Below are positions 9,445 through 20,786 of a DNA stretch of 64,000 nucleotides, piece after piece. Source of the DNA: Rheinheimera faecalis. GTDB lineage: Bacteria; Pseudomonadota; Gammaproteobacteria; Enterobacterales; Alteromonadaceae. The notes below the pieces were generated by a model that worked only from the letters and a program-made list of their open reading frames with translations, ran no database searches and was not told where the DNA came from. A program made the translations under genes and the position numbers. The stretch spans positions 551,469-615,468 of the forward strand of contig NZ_JAJOYT010000002.1 of the NCBI RefSeq assembly GCF_021290965.1, given 5' to 3'. Every line of letters starts with the position of its first letter. Position 1 is the stretch's first letter.

Positions 9445-10543
9445 ATGTTTGAAGTAAATCCGGTATACAACGCCATTAAAGATCTGACTGAACGCACTAA
9501 CGTGCTTCGGGGGTATCTTTGACTACGACGCCAAAAAAGAAAAGCTAGAAGAAGTCAGCCGTGAGCTGGAAGATTCTGCAGTCTGGAACAACCCCGAAAA
9601 TGCACAGGCATTAGGCAAAGAACGCTCAGCGCTGGAACAGATTGTTGGCACCATCGACAAGCTGGATCAAGGTCTGGAAGACGTGGCTGGCTTAGTGGAA
9701 TTGGCGGTTGAAGCTGAAGATGAAGATACTTTTATCGAAGCTCAGACTGAACTGGCCGATTTAGAATTACAGCTGGCTAAGCTGGAGTTCCGTCGTATGT
9801 TCTCTGGTAAAAGCGATCCAAGCGATTGTTATCTGGATATTCAATCTGGTTCTGGTGGTACTGAAGCTCAGGACTGGGCCAGCATTTTAATGCGGATGTA
9901 TCTGCGTTGGGGCGAAGCTAAAGGCTTTAAACCTGAGTTATACGAAGTGACAGATGGTGATGTGGCCGGTATCAAAGGTTGTACTATCAAATTTACCGGC
10001 GAATATGCCTATGGCTGGTTACGGACTGAAACCGGTGTACACCGTTTAGTGCGTAAAAGCCCGTTTGACTCAGGCAACCGCCGCCATACGTCTTTTGCGT
10101 CCGTTTTTGTGTCGCCAGAAGTTGATGACGATATTGAAATCGAAATCAATCCGGCCGACTTACGTATTGATACCTACCGTGCTTCAGGCGCCGGTGGTCA
10201 GCACGTTAACAGAACTGACTCTGCGGTCCGTATTACTCACTTACCAACCAATATTGTGGTGCAGTGTCAGAACGACAGATCGCAGCATAAAAACCGCGAT
10301 AACGCTTATAAGCAATTACGCGCCAAGTTGTATGAGTTTGAACTGCAAAAGCAAAACGCTGAAAAACAAGCACTGGAAGACACCAAGTCGGATATCGGCT
10401 GGGGCAGTCAAATCCGCTCTTACGTGCTGGATGACTCGCGTATTAAAGACTTACGCACAGGCGTGGAAACCCGCAATACCCAGGCGGTATTGGACGGCGA
10501 TCTCGACAAATTTATTGAAGCCAGCTTAAAAGCCGGTTTGTAA
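9445..10543 (+). CDS. prfB: Peptide chain release factor 2, with programmed +1 frameshift
   Basis: Release factor RF2 recognises UGA/UAA stop codons and triggers peptide release. Translation starts at ATG 9445, runs 25 codons to an in-frame TGA at 9520-9522, and must shift +1 at CTT 9517-9519 to continue at GAC 9521. The joined product is 365 residues, the E. coli RF2 length. The SPF stop-codon recognition motif ([11 protein letters not shown]) and the catalytic GGQ ([16 protein letters not shown]) are both present. The residue before SGAGGQ is Ala; E. coli K-12 has Thr there, which is known to lower its activity. Low RF2 favours the frameshift, so expression is self-regulated. It is followed by an ERIC-like element and lysS. 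Confidence 0.97.
9505..9523 (+). promoter_or_regulatory. prfB programmed +1 frameshift site
   Basis: CGG GGG TAT CTT TGA C: a Shine-Dalgarno-like G-run three bases before the CTT slippery codon, then the in-frame TGA followed by C (a weak stop context). This is the conserved autoregulatory cassette of prfB. Confidence 0.97.
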
Positions 10544-10553
10544 AAACACAGGT

Positions 10554-10676
10554 TTACCCAAAGTAATTGGAGTTGCAGCGCGACGACAAGTGAACGAGGC
10601 CCTTGAGCATAGTTGTCTATGCGATTGGGCGAGCGAACGCGGTCAACAAAGCTGCAGCTTCAAGTAAGAAGGGTAT
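10554..10676 (+). repeat. ERIC-like intergenic repeat 1 (between prfB and lysS)
   Basis: About 123 bp with imperfect terminal inverted repeats: ACCCAAAGTAATTGGAGTTG at the left and GCAGCTTCAAGTAAGAAGGG at the right. The centre (GAGCATAGTTGTCTATGCG, then TTGGGCGAGCGAACGC) follows the enterobacterial repetitive intergenic consensus, in which GAGC..AT..GTGACTGGGGTGAGCG is typical. It matches the second copy at 27870-27996 in inverted orientation. It sits between two co-directional genes and would fold in the mRNA. Confidence 0.8.
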
Positions 10677-10701
10677 GAACGCTTAATATCAGGAACTTAC
10701 T

Positions 10702-12228
10702 ATGTCTGAACAAAACACACCTATTGAAGAACATCAAGACGTTAATAAACTGATTGCTGAGCGTAAACATAAGCTGGCCGGCTTACGTGAACTGGGTAAC
10801 CCATTTCCAAATGATTTTCGCCGTGATGCGACTTCGGATCAGATCCATGCCCAGTACGAGCATCTGAGTAAAGAAGAGCTGGAAGAGAAAAAAATCCGTG
10901 TCACTGTGGCAGGTCGTATGATGCTGCGTCGTATTATGGGTAAAGCCAGCTTTACTACTATTCAGGACGTCGGCGGCAAGCTGCAGTTGTATGTAGCACG
11001 CGACAGTCTGGCAGAAAATGTCTACAACGAAGGCTTCAAGAAGTGGGATTTAGGTGACATAGTCGGTGGTAGCGGCGTGTTGTTTAAAACTCAGACCGGT
11101 GAGCTGACCGTATGGTTAGACGAAATCCGTTTACTGACCAAAGCGCTGCGTCCATTGCCGGACAAATTCCATGGTTTAACCGATCAGGAAGCTTGTTACC
11201 GTCAGCGTTATTTAGATTTGATTGTGAACGATCAGTCACGCAAAACCTTTTTAATACGTTCAAAAACTGTGGCTTATATCCGTCAGTTTTTTAACAGCAA
11301 AGGCTTTTTAGAAGTAGAAACCCCAATGCTGCAAAGTATTCCAGGTGGTGCTTCGGCCCGTCCGTTCGAGACGCACCACAACGCGCTGGATATGCAAATG
11401 TTCCTGCGTATTGCACCAGAGCTGTATTTAAAGCGTTTAGTGGTCGGTGGTTTTGAAAAGGTATTTGAGCTGAACCGTAACTTCCGTAACGAAGGCGTTT
11501 CAACCCGTCATAACCCGGAATTCACTATGCTGGAGTTCTACTGGGCTTATGCCGATTACAACGATTTAATGGATATCACTGAAGAGTTATTCCGTGGTCT
11601 GGCGCAGTCTGTGCTGGGTACTACTGAAGTGCCTTATCAGGGTAACCTGTTTGACTTCGGTAAACCTTTTGCCCGTATGTCAGTGACTGAATCTATTCTG
11701 CACTACAACCCTGAAGTGAAAATCGAGCAGTTAACGACGCGTGAAGCAGTAGCTGAACTTGCCAAGTCATTAGGCATTGAAGTCAAAGCCAACTATGGTC
11801 ATGGCCGTATTCTGATGGAAGTCTTTGATGAGCTGGTCGAAACCAAGCTGCAACAACCGACTTTTATCACTGAATACCCGGCAGAGATTTCTCCGCTGGC
11901 CCGTCGTAATGATCACAATCCGGAAATCACAGACCGTTTTGAATTCTTTATCGGTGGTCGTGAATTAGGCAATGGTTTCAGCGAATTAAATGACGCTGAA
12001 GATCAGGCTGAACGTTTCCGTGAACAGGTTGCGCAAAAAGAAGCCGGTGATGATGAAGCCATGTACTACGACGAAGATTTCGTCACTGCTTTGGAACATG
12101 GTTTACCCCCAACAGCAGGTCAGGGTATTGGTATCGACCGTCTGGTGATGTTACTGGCCGACGCGCCAAGCATCCGTGACGTCATTCTGTTCCCGCATAT
12201 GCGCCATACAGATAAACATGGCTCATAA
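10702..12228 (+). CDS. lysS: Lysyl-tRNA synthetase (class II)
   Basis: A 508-residue class II aminoacyl-tRNA synthetase that charges tRNA-Lys. The N-terminal OB-fold anticodon-binding domain (about 65-150: [18 protein letters not shown]) is followed by the class II catalytic core with motif 1 ([10 protein letters not shown]), motif 2 ([20 protein letters not shown]) and motif 3 ([11 protein letters not shown]). Length and motifs agree with LysRS of gammaproteobacteria. ATG 10702 follows an AGGAAC ribosome site. It is downstream of prfB, as in E. coli, but separated by an ERIC-like element. Confidence 0.97.
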   Translation: MSEQNTPIEEHQDVNKLIAERKHKLAGLRELGNPFPNDFRRDATSDQIHAQYEHLSKEELEEKKIRVTVAGRMMLRRIMGKASFTTIQDVGGKLQLYVARDSLAENVYNEGFKKWDLGDIVGGSGVLFKTQTGELTVWLDEIRLLTKALRPLPDKFHGLTDQEACYRQRYLDLIVNDQSRKTFLIRSKTVAYIRQFFNSKGFLEVETPMLQSIPGGASARPFETHHNALDMQMFLRIAPELYLKRLVVGGFEKVFELNRNFRNEGVSTRHNPEFTMLEFYWAYADYNDLMDITEELFRGLAQSVLGTTEVPYQGNLFDFGKPFARMSVTESILHYNPEVKIEQLTTREAVAELAKSLGIEVKANYGHGRILMEVFDELVETKLQQPTFITEYPAEISPLARRNDHNPEITDRFEFFIGGRELGNGFSELNDAEDQAERFREQVAQKEAGDDEAMYYDEDFVTALEHGLPPTAGQGIGIDRLVMLLADAPSIRDVILFPHMRHTDKHGS

Positions 12229-12238
12229 CACGACCCCT

Positions 12239-12268
12239 ACAAAGGCAGCATCAGCTGCCTTTGTTTTA
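12239..12268 (+). terminator. Terminator after lysS
   Basis: Stem AAAGGCAGC / GCTGCCTTT with loop ATCA, followed by GTTTT. Confidence 0.85.
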
Positions 12269-12362
12269 CCGTTTTAAGCCAAAATCGGCGCCTTTGACAG
12301 GGGCTTGCTGATTTATTATTTTTTTATCCTGCCTTTTGATTGAGCGGCAAGCCGCCCTTTGT

Positions 12363-12380
12363 TATAATTTCCCCCCGTCC
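12363..12380 (+). promoter_or_regulatory. pyrG promoter -10 and C-tract start region
   Basis: A perfect TATAAT (12363-12368) is followed after two T by six C residues where transcription is expected to begin. The -35 is unclear. Initiation in a C-tract would make promoter output depend on CTP, the product of PyrG. Confidence 0.55.
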
Positions 12381-12391
12381 TAAGTTCGTAA

Positions 12392-14062
<1,671 letters not shown>

Positions 14063-14070
14063 CCAGTTGC

Positions 14071-14097
14071 AGCCGGGCTATTAGTCCGGCTTTTTTA
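14071..14097 (+). terminator. Terminator between pyrG and eno
   Basis: Stem AGCCGG / CCGGCT with a 9-base loop, followed by TTTTTTAT. Eno transcription may also read through from pyrG. Confidence 0.75.
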
Positions 14098-14121
14098 TGC
14101 GACAAATAGAAGGGGATTTAC

Positions 14122-15417
14122 ATGTCTGAGATCGTCAATATCATTGCCCGCGAGATCATGGATTCACGCGGTAACCCAACAGTAGAAGCCGACGTTTTCC
14201 TGGCCAGTGGTGCTATGGGTCGTGGCTGTGCGCCATCTGGTGCTTCTACTGGTACCCGTGAAGCTTTAGAACTGCGCGACGGCGACAAAAGCCGTTACTT
14301 AGGTAAAGGCGTACGTACTGCAGTGGCCAATATCGATGGCCCAATCAAAGCAGCTTTACTGGGCAAAAGTGCTTATAAGCAAGCTGAAGTGGACCAGATC
14401 ATGATCGATCTGGACGGCACTGAGTCTAAATCTAAATTAGGCGCTAATGCTATTCTGGCTGTGTCTTTAGCTGTAGCCCGCGCAGCTGCTGCTGACAAAA
14501 AAATCCCACTGTATCAGCACATTGCCGACTTAAACGGCACACCAGGTGTGTATTCCATGCCAGTACCTATGATGAATATCATCAACGGTGGTGAGCATGC
14601 GGATAACAACGTCGATATTCAGGAGTTTATGGTGCAGCCTGTTGGCGCTAAAACTTTCGCTGAAGCTCTGCGTATGGGCGCTGAAATTTTCCATCAACTG
14701 AAAAAAGAACTGCACAGTCAGGGCTTAAATACAGCTGTAGGTGATGAAGGTGGTTTTGCTCCGGATCTGAAATCAAACGAAGAAGCTTTAACTGTGATTT
14801 CTAAAGCTGTGGCTTCTGCCGGTTATGAGTTGAACAAAGACATCACTTTAGCCTTAGACTGCGCTGCATCTGAGTTTTATGTCGATGGTAAGTACAAGCT
14901 GTCTGGCGAAGGCAAAGAATTCACTTCGTATGAATTCAACGACTTCCTGGCTGGTTTAGCGACCCGTTTCCCTATCATTTCCATTGAAGATGGTTTAGAC
15001 GAGTCGGATTGGGATGGCTGGAAAGACATGACCAATAAAATGGGCGATAAAATCCAGCTGGTGGGCGACGATTTATTCGTCACCAACACCAAGATTCTGA
15101 CCCGTGGTATTGAGCAGGGCATTGGTAACTCTATCCTGATCAAATTTAACCAAATCGGTAGCTTAACTGAAACTTTAGCCGCTATTAAAATGGCGAAAGA
15201 TGCGGGTTTCACTGCAGTTATTTCACACCGTTCAGGCGAAACTGAAGATTCCTTTATTGCTGACTTAGCTGTAGGTACAGCTGCTGGTCAAATCAAAACA
15301 GGTTCTTTATGCCGTTCAGACCGCGTGTCTAAGTACAACCAGTTACTGCGTATTGAGCAGGAATTAGGTGCTAAGGCCCCGTACCGTGGCCGTGTAGAAA
15401 TTAAAGGCCAGGCGTAA
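14122..15417 (+). CDS. eno: Enolase
   Basis: A 431-residue phosphopyruvate hydratase (2-phosphoglycerate to phosphoenolpyruvate), also a degradosome partner in E. coli. Visible signatures: the N-terminal [31 protein letters not shown], the [12 protein letters not shown] loop, GDEGGFAP, metal ligands around [11 protein letters not shown] and [12 protein letters not shown], and [18 protein letters not shown] is the signature loop near the C-terminus. AAGGGGA precedes the ATG. A REP-like hairpin follows the stop codon. Confidence 0.97.
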   Translation: MSEIVNIIAREIMDSRGNPTVEADVFLASGAMGRGCAPSGASTGTREALELRDGDKSRYLGKGVRTAVANIDGPIKAALLGKSAYKQAEVDQIMIDLDGTESKSKLGANAILAVSLAVARAAAADKKIPLYQHIADLNGTPGVYSMPVPMMNIINGGEHADNNVDIQEFMVQPVGAKTFAEALRMGAEIFHQLKKELHSQGLNTAVGDEGGFAPDLKSNEEALTVISKAVASAGYELNKDITLALDCAASEFYVDGKYKLSGEGKEFTSYEFNDFLAGLATRFPIISIEDGLDESDWDGWKDMTNKMGDKIQLVGDDLFVTNTKILTRGIEQGIGNSILIKFNQIGSLTETLAAIKMAKDAGFTAVISHRSGETEDSFIADLAVGTAAGQIKTGSLCRSDRVSKYNQLLRIEQELGAKAPYRGRVEIKGQA

Positions 15418-15434
15418 GCCAGGCCAGATAAACT

Positions 15435-15472
15435 AATCAAGGGGTCTGTTACTCTGACCCCTTGATTGGTTT
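15435..15472. repeat. REP-like hairpin / terminator after eno
   Basis: A 12-bp perfect stem AATCAAGGGGTC / GACCCCTTGATT around a 9-base loop (TGTTACTCT), followed by GGTTTT. It shares the CTCTGACCC word with the palindromes after rpoS and metH and can act as a terminator. Confidence 0.75.
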
Positions 15473-15496
15473 TGCTCCCTTGATTACCATCAACGG

Positions 15497-16141
15497 ATGA
15501 AAAAACATTCAGCCGATCAACATCAGCTGTGGCATGGCCCGGCGCAGGACCTGACCTATACAGAGCTTTGTAATGCTTTGTATGAACGGGAGTTGATGCG
15601 TTATGCCAAAATGCCGCCCGAATTTTTAGCCAGTCTGCAAAAACGTTTAGCCAGTTTACCTTTTTATATCCGCCGCGCTGCCAGCAGTATCTTGTCGCAT
15701 AAATCTCCGCTTGAAATCGATAGTCAAAATGCCAGTTGGATGGGGCGTCAGAGCCCGCAGTGTCCGGCCAAAGAGCAGGGCATAGAGCAAATTGAGCAGT
15801 TTTATCTGAAACACAGTAAATTGGCCCTGATAGTCCCGGTCTATCAGAACCAGCAGTCGCTCGAAAGCATCTGGCTGGATTCAGTGGATGAAATTGATCT
15901 CATTGGGCAAAGGTTACACTGCAACGAACATGGCTGGTTTAGTTTTAATGGCACCCCTCTTACCGACGAAAACAGTGATAAATTCCTGCTTAAGCCGACA
16001 AAAAGCTTAATGACGGCTGCTTGTTGTGGTCATCAGTGGCTCAACGGCGAACGCAAAACCCCACGAGTCTTGAGTTTAAGAGAATTATTGCTGGCAAGCC
16101 GGCTAAATTGGCAGAACTTTGCTAAGCCTTTTCAGCCTTAA
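15497..16141 (+). CDS. Hypothetical protein between eno and ftsB
   Basis: A 214-residue protein with no family I recognise. It has no signal peptide or membrane segment and is mixed alpha/beta in composition. Features seen: a basic-aromatic first third (LPFYIRRAASSILSHKSP), an SPQCPAK segment, a central hydrophobic strand LALIVPVYQNQQSLESIW, and a C-terminal TAACCGHQWLNGERKTPRVLSLRELLL block, where Cys-Cys-Gly-His could bind metal. Codon use is like its neighbours, so it is probably a real, native gene. The stop codon is 104 bp before ftsB. Function unknown. Confidence 0.6.
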   Translation: MKKHSADQHQLWHGPAQDLTYTELCNALYERELMRYAKMPPEFLASLQKRLASLPFYIRRAASSILSHKSPLEIDSQNASWMGRQSPQCPAKEQGIEQIEQFYLKHSKLALIVPVYQNQQSLESIWLDSVDEIDLIGQRLHCNEHGWFSFNGTPLTDENSDKFLLKPTKSLMTAACCGHQWLNGERKTPRVLSLRELLLASRLNWQNFAKPFQP

Positions 16142-16245
16142 GTGGCATTTTTGTGCAGCAAGCCTTTATTTTCGGTCTTATTAGGGCTTTCCAGTCCGGC
16201 CGATAAGCTTCATAATACTTTCATCTCTTTATTTTTTGGTTCTAT

Positions 16246-16530
16246 ATGCGCCTGCTGGTTTTATTGCTACTCACGCTGCTTGCAGCTCTTCAACACCGCT
16301 TGTGGCTTGGCCAACACAGCGTGATGGAGTATTGGGCGCATAAAACTGAACTCGCCAAGATGGAACAACAAAATGAAGTACTGGCTAAGCGTAATAAATT
16401 ACTCAAAGCTGACGTCACCGACCTGCAAATAGGTTTGGATGCGATTGAAGAGCGTGCCCGGAACGAACTGGGTTTGATTAGACAAGACGAAGTATTTTTC
16501 CGGATTATTACCCCGCTGGATAAAAAATGA
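16246..16530 (+). CDS. ftsB: Cell division protein FtsB
   Basis: A 94-residue bitopic inner-membrane protein of the FtsQLB divisome complex. A hydrophobic segment at residues 2-16 is followed by a periplasmic coiled coil (EYWAHKTELAKMEQQNEVLAK onward) and the conserved EERARNELGLIRQDEVFFRI end that contacts FtsL/FtsQ. Size and topology are typical. It overlaps ispD by 4 bp (ATGA), as in many gammaproteobacteria, so the two are translationally coupled. Confidence 0.93.
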   Translation: MRLLVLLLLTLLAALQHRLWLGQHSVMEYWAHKTELAKMEQQNEVLAKRNKLLKADVTDLQIGLDAIEERARNELGLIRQDEVFFRIITPLDKK

Positions 16531-17228
16531 CCGCTATTCCTGCTATTGCGACTGTGATCCCGGCCGCTGGTGTTGGCAAACGAATGAAGGCGGATAAGCC
16601 CAAACAGTACCTGCAACTTTGTGGTGTGACTGTGCTGGAGCAAACTCTGCATCGCTTAAAACAAGTTCCTGCTTTACAGCAGTTTTATCTGGCGTTAAGC
16701 CCGGACGATCCGTATTTTCCCACATTGCCTCTGGCGACTGACCCGCACATTCAACGACTGGATGGTGGTGCTGAACGTGCTAACTCAGTACTGAATTCTT
16801 TAGTTCAAATTGATGCCAAAACCTATCCTTGGGTACTGGTGCATGACGCAGCTCGCCCTGTAGTGCGGGTTAGTGATATCGAACTTTTAATTGATAGCTG
16901 CATCGAATCCAATCAAGGTGGCATTTTAGCCACGCCTGTGCGGGATACCATGAAACGTTGTTCTGACACTGTAGAGCACACTGTTGGTCATACTGTTGAT
17001 AGAGCAGGTTTATGGCATGCTTATACGCCGCAATTGTTTCCTACCGCTTTGCTCAGAGATGCACTGCAACAGGCTTTAGCCCAGGGTGTGGCCATTACAG
17101 ATGAAGCCAGCGCTATGGAGTGGGCAGGACTGCCTGTACTTTTGGTGCAAGGTCATGCCGACAATATCAAAATTACTCAGGCTGAAGATTTAGCTTTGGC
17201 CGCTTTTTATCTGGAGCATTCTGTATGA
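16527..17228 (+). CDS. ispD: 2-C-methyl-D-erythritol 4-phosphate cytidylyltransferase
   Basis: A 233-residue MEP-pathway enzyme that joins CTP and 2-C-methyl-D-erythritol 4-phosphate to CDP-ME. The nucleotide-binding loop [19 protein letters not shown] is at the N-terminus; [22 protein letters not shown] and the TDEASAMEW and [11 protein letters not shown] segments are family signatures. It overlaps ftsB upstream and ispF downstream by 4 bp each. Confidence 0.96.
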   Translation: MTAIPAIATVIPAAGVGKRMKADKPKQYLQLCGVTVLEQTLHRLKQVPALQQFYLALSPDDPYFPTLPLATDPHIQRLDGGAERANSVLNSLVQIDAKTYPWVLVHDAARPVVRVSDIELLIDSCIESNQGGILATPVRDTMKRCSDTVEHTVGHTVDRAGLWHAYTPQLFPTALLRDALQQALAQGVAITDEASAMEWAGLPVLLVQGHADNIKITQAEDLALAAFYLEHSV

Positions 17229-17707
17229 TGCCGTTTCGTATTGGCCATGGTTTTGACGTACACGCTTTTGGTGGCGAAGGCCCTATTACTTTAGGTGGCG
17301 TGAAAATCCCTTATCAGCAAGGTTTGCTGGCGCATTCAGATGGTGATGTGGTGTTGCATGCTGTATCAGACGCTTTGTTAGGTGCTATGGCATTAGGTGA
17401 TATAGGCCATCATTTCCCGGACACAGACGCAGCCTTTAAAGGCATAGACAGCCGTATTTTATTGCGTAAAGTTTTTGCTGACGTCAAAGCTTTAGGTTAC
17501 GAGGTTGGCAATCTGGACGTGACTATTATGGCGCAGGCACCAAAAATGGCCCCTCATGTTGATGCGATGCGCGCTTGTATTGCTGAAGATCTGGTTTGTG
17601 GTTTATCACAGGTGAATGTGAAAGCGACGACAACAGAGAAACTTGGCTTTGTCGGGCGTAAAGAAGGCATTGCCGTCGAAGCTGTAGTGCTGTTGGTGAA
17701 GTCCTGA
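17225..17707 (+). CDS. ispF: 2-C-methyl-D-erythritol 2,4-cyclodiphosphate synthase
   Basis: A 160-residue enzyme that cyclises CDP-ME 2-phosphate to MEcPP, releasing CMP. Metal ligands are in GHGFDVHAF (Asp, His) and the conserved [20 protein letters not shown] segment; [11 protein letters not shown] and [17 protein letters not shown] are also diagnostic. Two adjacent ATG codons exist (17225, 17228); the first overlaps the ispD stop. It overlaps the truD start by 1 base. Confidence 0.96.
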   Translation: MMPFRIGHGFDVHAFGGEGPITLGGVKIPYQQGLLAHSDGDVVLHAVSDALLGAMALGDIGHHFPDTDAAFKGIDSRILLRKVFADVKALGYEVGNLDVTIMAQAPKMAPHVDAMRACIAEDLVCGLSQVNVKATTTEKLGFVGRKEGIAVEAVVLLVKS

Positions 17708-18759
17708 TGCAAAAAAAAGTGGAGCTGCCAAAGCTAAGTTATTTGTACGGTCAGCCTGAAATTACAGCTTTATTGCGTGTGCAACCCGATGATTTTATTG
17801 TGCACGAAGAGTTGAGTTTTACTCCAACCGGCGCAGGCGAGCATATGTTGTTGCTGGTGGAAAAAATTGGTCAGAATACTCAGTATGTCGCCAAGCTGTT
17901 GGCTGAATTGGTTGGTTGTAAAGCCCGTCAGGTCAGTTATGCGGGTTTAAAAGACCGACACGCTGTAACCCGTCAGTGGTTTTGTGTGCCTGTACCTATC
18001 AAGCAACAACTAAACTGGCAAGAATGGAACATTGAGGGTGTTAAAGTTCTCGACAGTATCCGTCATCAGCGTAGGTTAAAGTTAGGCTCGATAAAATACA
18101 ACGAATTTACTCTGACGTTACGGGATGTCAGTGATATTCCTGCGCTGTTAACACGGTTAGAGTTAGTGAAAAAAGGCGTGCCGAATTATTACGGTGAACA
18201 ACGTTTTGGTATTCAGGGCGGTAATTTAGCTTTAGCTGAGCAGTTGTTTTCTGGTGGTGGTATTGAAGATCGGAAAATACGGGGTTTAGCTTTATCGGCC
18301 AGCCGTTCTTTTTTGTTTAACTTACAGGTCGATGCGCGGGTAAAAGCTGGTACCTTTAACCAATTATTGACTGGTGAAGTGGTGCAACTGGATGGTTCAG
18401 GCTCCATTTTTAAAGTGCCACAGGTCGATGATACTTTACGGCAACGCTTGCTGGAAGCTGACATTCATCCTACTGCTGGTTTACCGGGTTTAGGTGAGCC
18501 GTTAATCACGGCGGACGCGCTGGCTTTTGAGCAACAAAGTCTGCAAAATTGGCAGCATTGGGCCGACAAACTGGCAGAGCTCAACGTCAGGGCTGAACGC
18601 AGGTCTATCCGGGTTTTACCGACAGAATTAAAGGCCGAAGTGCAAGGCCAGAATGTACAAATAAGCTTTAAATTATATTCAGGTTGTTTTGCAACTTCCG
18701 TATTGCGGGAGCTGGTGAATTATCAGGATGTACAACGTAATTACGCCACTTTGGATTAA
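17707..18759 (+). CDS. truD: tRNA pseudouridine(13) synthase TruD
   Basis: A 350-residue enzyme that makes pseudouridine 13 in tRNA-Glu. The catalytic Asp is Asp83 in SYAGLKDRHAVTRQWF; the NYYGEQRFGIQGGN segment and the TRUD insertion domain (about 150-300) are typical. Start ATG 17707 overlaps the ispF stop. The order ispF-truD-surE-pcm is the same as in E. coli. Confidence 0.95.
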   Translation: MQKKVELPKLSYLYGQPEITALLRVQPDDFIVHEELSFTPTGAGEHMLLLVEKIGQNTQYVAKLLAELVGCKARQVSYAGLKDRHAVTRQWFCVPVPIKQQLNWQEWNIEGVKVLDSIRHQRRLKLGSIKYNEFTLTLRDVSDIPALLTRLELVKKGVPNYYGEQRFGIQGGNLALAEQLFSGGGIEDRKIRGLALSASRSFLFNLQVDARVKAGTFNQLLTGEVVQLDGSGSIFKVPQVDDTLRQRLLEADIHPTAGLPGLGEPLITADALAFEQQSLQNWQHWADKLAELNVRAERRSIRVLPTELKAEVQGQNVQISFKLYSGCFATSVLRELVNYQDVQRNYATLD

Positions 18760-18787
18760 GTGTTTTTTGGCGACGGCGGGGTGATAC

Positions 18788-19540
18788 ATGCGGATTTTAT
18801 TAAGTAACGACGATGGCGTTTACGCCAAAGGCATACAGGTGCTACAGCAGGCCTTATCTGAAATTGCAGAAGTAACGACTGTAGGGCCGGATCGCAATTG
18901 CAGCGGTGCCAGTAACTCCCTGACCTTGCTGAATCCTTTACGCACCCAGCAACTGGACAATGGTTTTATTGCAGTCAATGGCACACCAACTGACTGTGTG
19001 CATTTAGCTATTAGTCAGTTGTTATCACAAACCCCCGATCTGGTGGTGGCTGGCATAAACCACGGCGCTAATTTAGGTGACGACGTGCTGTATTCAGGCA
19101 CTGTGGCAGCAGCTACTGAAGGCCGCCATTTAGGTTTACCAGCTATTGCTGTGTCTTTAGCGGGACGGGATGAGCAGCATTTTGCCACTGCTGCTTATGT
19201 CACAGTGCAGGTGATTAAAAAACTACAGTCCCATCCTCTGCCTGCGGATCAAATTTTAAATATCAATGTGCCTGCAGTGCCATTAGAGCAGTTGCGAGGC
19301 ATTCAGGTGACCCGTTTAGGGCGTCGCCACAAAGCGGAAACTATGCAAAGCTCAACTGATCCATGGGGTAGACCCATCTATTGGTACGGCTCTTTAGGGC
19401 CAGAGCTTGATGCAGGCCCAGGCACAGACTTTTATGCTATAGCTCAGGGTTATGCCTCTATTACGCCTTTGCATGTGGATATGACGGCCTATCGCAGTAT
19501 GGAATTATTAACGGACTGGTTAGATGGAATTGAGTGTTAA
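18788..19540 (+). CDS. surE: 5'/3'-nucleotidase SurE
   Basis: A 250-residue metal-dependent nucleoside monophosphate phosphatase linked to stationary-phase survival. The N-terminus [16 protein letters not shown] holds the two metal-binding Asp residues; [23 protein letters not shown] and [21 protein letters not shown] are the conserved catalytic loops. It is followed by pcm after 3 bp. Confidence 0.96.
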   Translation: MRILLSNDDGVYAKGIQVLQQALSEIAEVTTVGPDRNCSGASNSLTLLNPLRTQQLDNGFIAVNGTPTDCVHLAISQLLSQTPDLVVAGINHGANLGDDVLYSGTVAAATEGRHLGLPAIAVSLAGRDEQHFATAAYVTVQVIKKLQSHPLPADQILNINVPAVPLEQLRGIQVTRLGRRHKAETMQSSTDPWGRPIYWYGSLGPELDAGPGTDFYAIAQGYASITPLHVDMTAYRSMELLTDWLDGIEC

Positions 19541-19543
19541 GTT

Positions 19544-20182
19544 ATGGCAGTAGTCACCCATCGTAGTGCCGCAGTATTGGCACAAAAACTTCAACAGGAT
19601 GGTATTAAAGACAGTAAAGTCTTGTCTGCTATCGCCCAAACTCCGAGACATTTGTTTGTCGAAGCTGTTTTAGCGCATAAAGCCTATGAAAACACCGCTT
19701 TGCCTATAGGCCAGGGACAAACCATTTCGCAGCCCTATATAGTGGCGAAAATGACCGAGTTACTGCTGCAATCACCGCAGTGCCAAAAGGTGCTGGAAAT
19801 TGGCACTGGCTCTGGTTATCAGACCGCTGTATTGGCGCGGTTGTTTTCACAGGTTTGTAGTGTAGAGCGGATAAAGTCGTTGCAGTTTCAGGCGAAACGC
19901 CGTTTGCAGCAGCTGGATTTACACAATGTTTCGATGAAACATGGTGATGGTTGGCTGGGATGGGCCAGTAAAGCACCTTTTGACTGCATTATAGTCACAG
20001 CCGCACCACACGAAGTGCCACAGGCGTTGTTGCAGCAGCTGGCGGAAGGTGGTCGTTTAGTGATCCCTGTTGGAGCCCAGGAACAAGTGTTAAGAGTTTT
20101 TACCCGGGTGGGTGATGAGTTTGAACAAAAAGATGTTGAAGCTGTGCGTTTTGTCCCACTGGTGCCAGGCGAGCTGGCCTGA
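19544..20182 (+). CDS. pcm: Protein-L-isoaspartate O-methyltransferase
   Basis: A 212-residue SAM-dependent enzyme that methylates L-isoaspartyl residues and so starts repair of aged proteins. It shows the PIMT signature [21 protein letters not shown] and the SAM-binding motif [18 protein letters not shown], then [20 protein letters not shown]. The downstream partner genes nlpD and rpoS, and upstream surE, make a stationary-phase cluster. Confidence 0.95.
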   Translation: MAVVTHRSAAVLAQKLQQDGIKDSKVLSAIAQTPRHLFVEAVLAHKAYENTALPIGQGQTISQPYIVAKMTELLLQSPQCQKVLEIGTGSGYQTAVLARLFSQVCSVERIKSLQFQAKRRLQQLDLHNVSMKHGDGWLGWASKAPFDCIIVTAAPHEVPQALLQQLAEGGRLVIPVGAQEQVLRVFTRVGDEFEQKDVEAVRFVPLVPGELA

Positions 20183-20204
20183 TTCATTTTAAAAGGAAGA
20201 GCAC

Positions 20205-20783
20205 TTGAAAATTTTTCAATGGATGTATGACAAAGCATTAGTCTGGGCAAAACATCGTCATGCCGAGCGATATTTAGCGGGGTTAAGTTTTACTGAGTCT
20301 GTGATTTTCCCTATTCCGCCAGATGTAATGTTGGCACCTATGGCATTGTCCCAACCTGACAAAGCCTGGCGTTTTGCCTGGATCACCACATTATTTTCAG
20401 TATTTGGTGGTATTTGCGGCTATTTCCTCGGTTTATGGTTGTATGAGCCCGTGGTATTGCCTGCCGTCGAATACATGGGCTATCAGGAAACCTTTGCTAA
20501 AGTAGAGAACTGGTTTATTACCTATGGTGTGTGGGTGGTGTTTATTGCCGGTTTTTCACCTATTCCCTATAAGTTATTTACTGTAGGGGCTGGCCTGATG
20601 AATATGGCATTTTTTCCTTTTGTCATTGCTTCTTTTATTGGCCGCGCCAGCCGGTTTTTTCTGGTCGCAGGCTTGATGTATTGGGGCGGCGAAAAAATGC
20701 AGCAAAAGTTACGGGACATAGTCGACTGGTTAGGCTGGGGTACTGTTGCTGTTGGCGGCATTTTATATCTGGTGTATCGCTAA
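20205..20783 (+). CDS. YqaA-type DedA/VTT-fold membrane protein
   Basis: A 192-residue integral membrane protein of the SNARE-associated (VTT/DedA) family, YqaA branch. It has about four hydrophobic segments and the conserved FSPIPYKLFTVGAGL motif; an early SFTESVIFPIPPDVML re-entrant segment is also typical. Members are implicated in lipid flipping and membrane homeostasis, but the exact substrate of YqaA is not established. Start is TTG 20205 after a strong AAGGAAG site. It is inserted between pcm and nlpD, an arrangement common in Alteromonadales/Vibrio-type genomes. Confidence 0.88.
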   Translation: MKIFQWMYDKALVWAKHRHAERYLAGLSFTESVIFPIPPDVMLAPMALSQPDKAWRFAWITTLFSVFGGICGYFLGLWLYEPVVLPAVEYMGYQETFAKVENWFITYGVWVVFIAGFSPIPYKLFTVGAGLMNMAFFPFVIASFIGRASRFFLVAGLMYWGGEKMQQKLRDIVDWLGWGTVAVGGILYLVYR

Positions 20784-20786
20784 CTG

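Noticed and set aside
9445..9522. prfB looked like a truncated pseudogene because of an early TGA
   Set aside because: The CTT TGA C context and G-run are the programmed frameshift; the downstream frame joins perfectly to give 365 residues.
10065..10529. A 154-codon open frame inside prfB
   Set aside because: It lies in another frame of RF2, whose motifs (SPF, GGQ) are clear.
16142..16324. A 60-codon frame before and across the ftsB start
   Set aside because: Overlaps ftsB in another frame and shows no ribosome site; the hydrophobic character comes from the TTT-rich leader.
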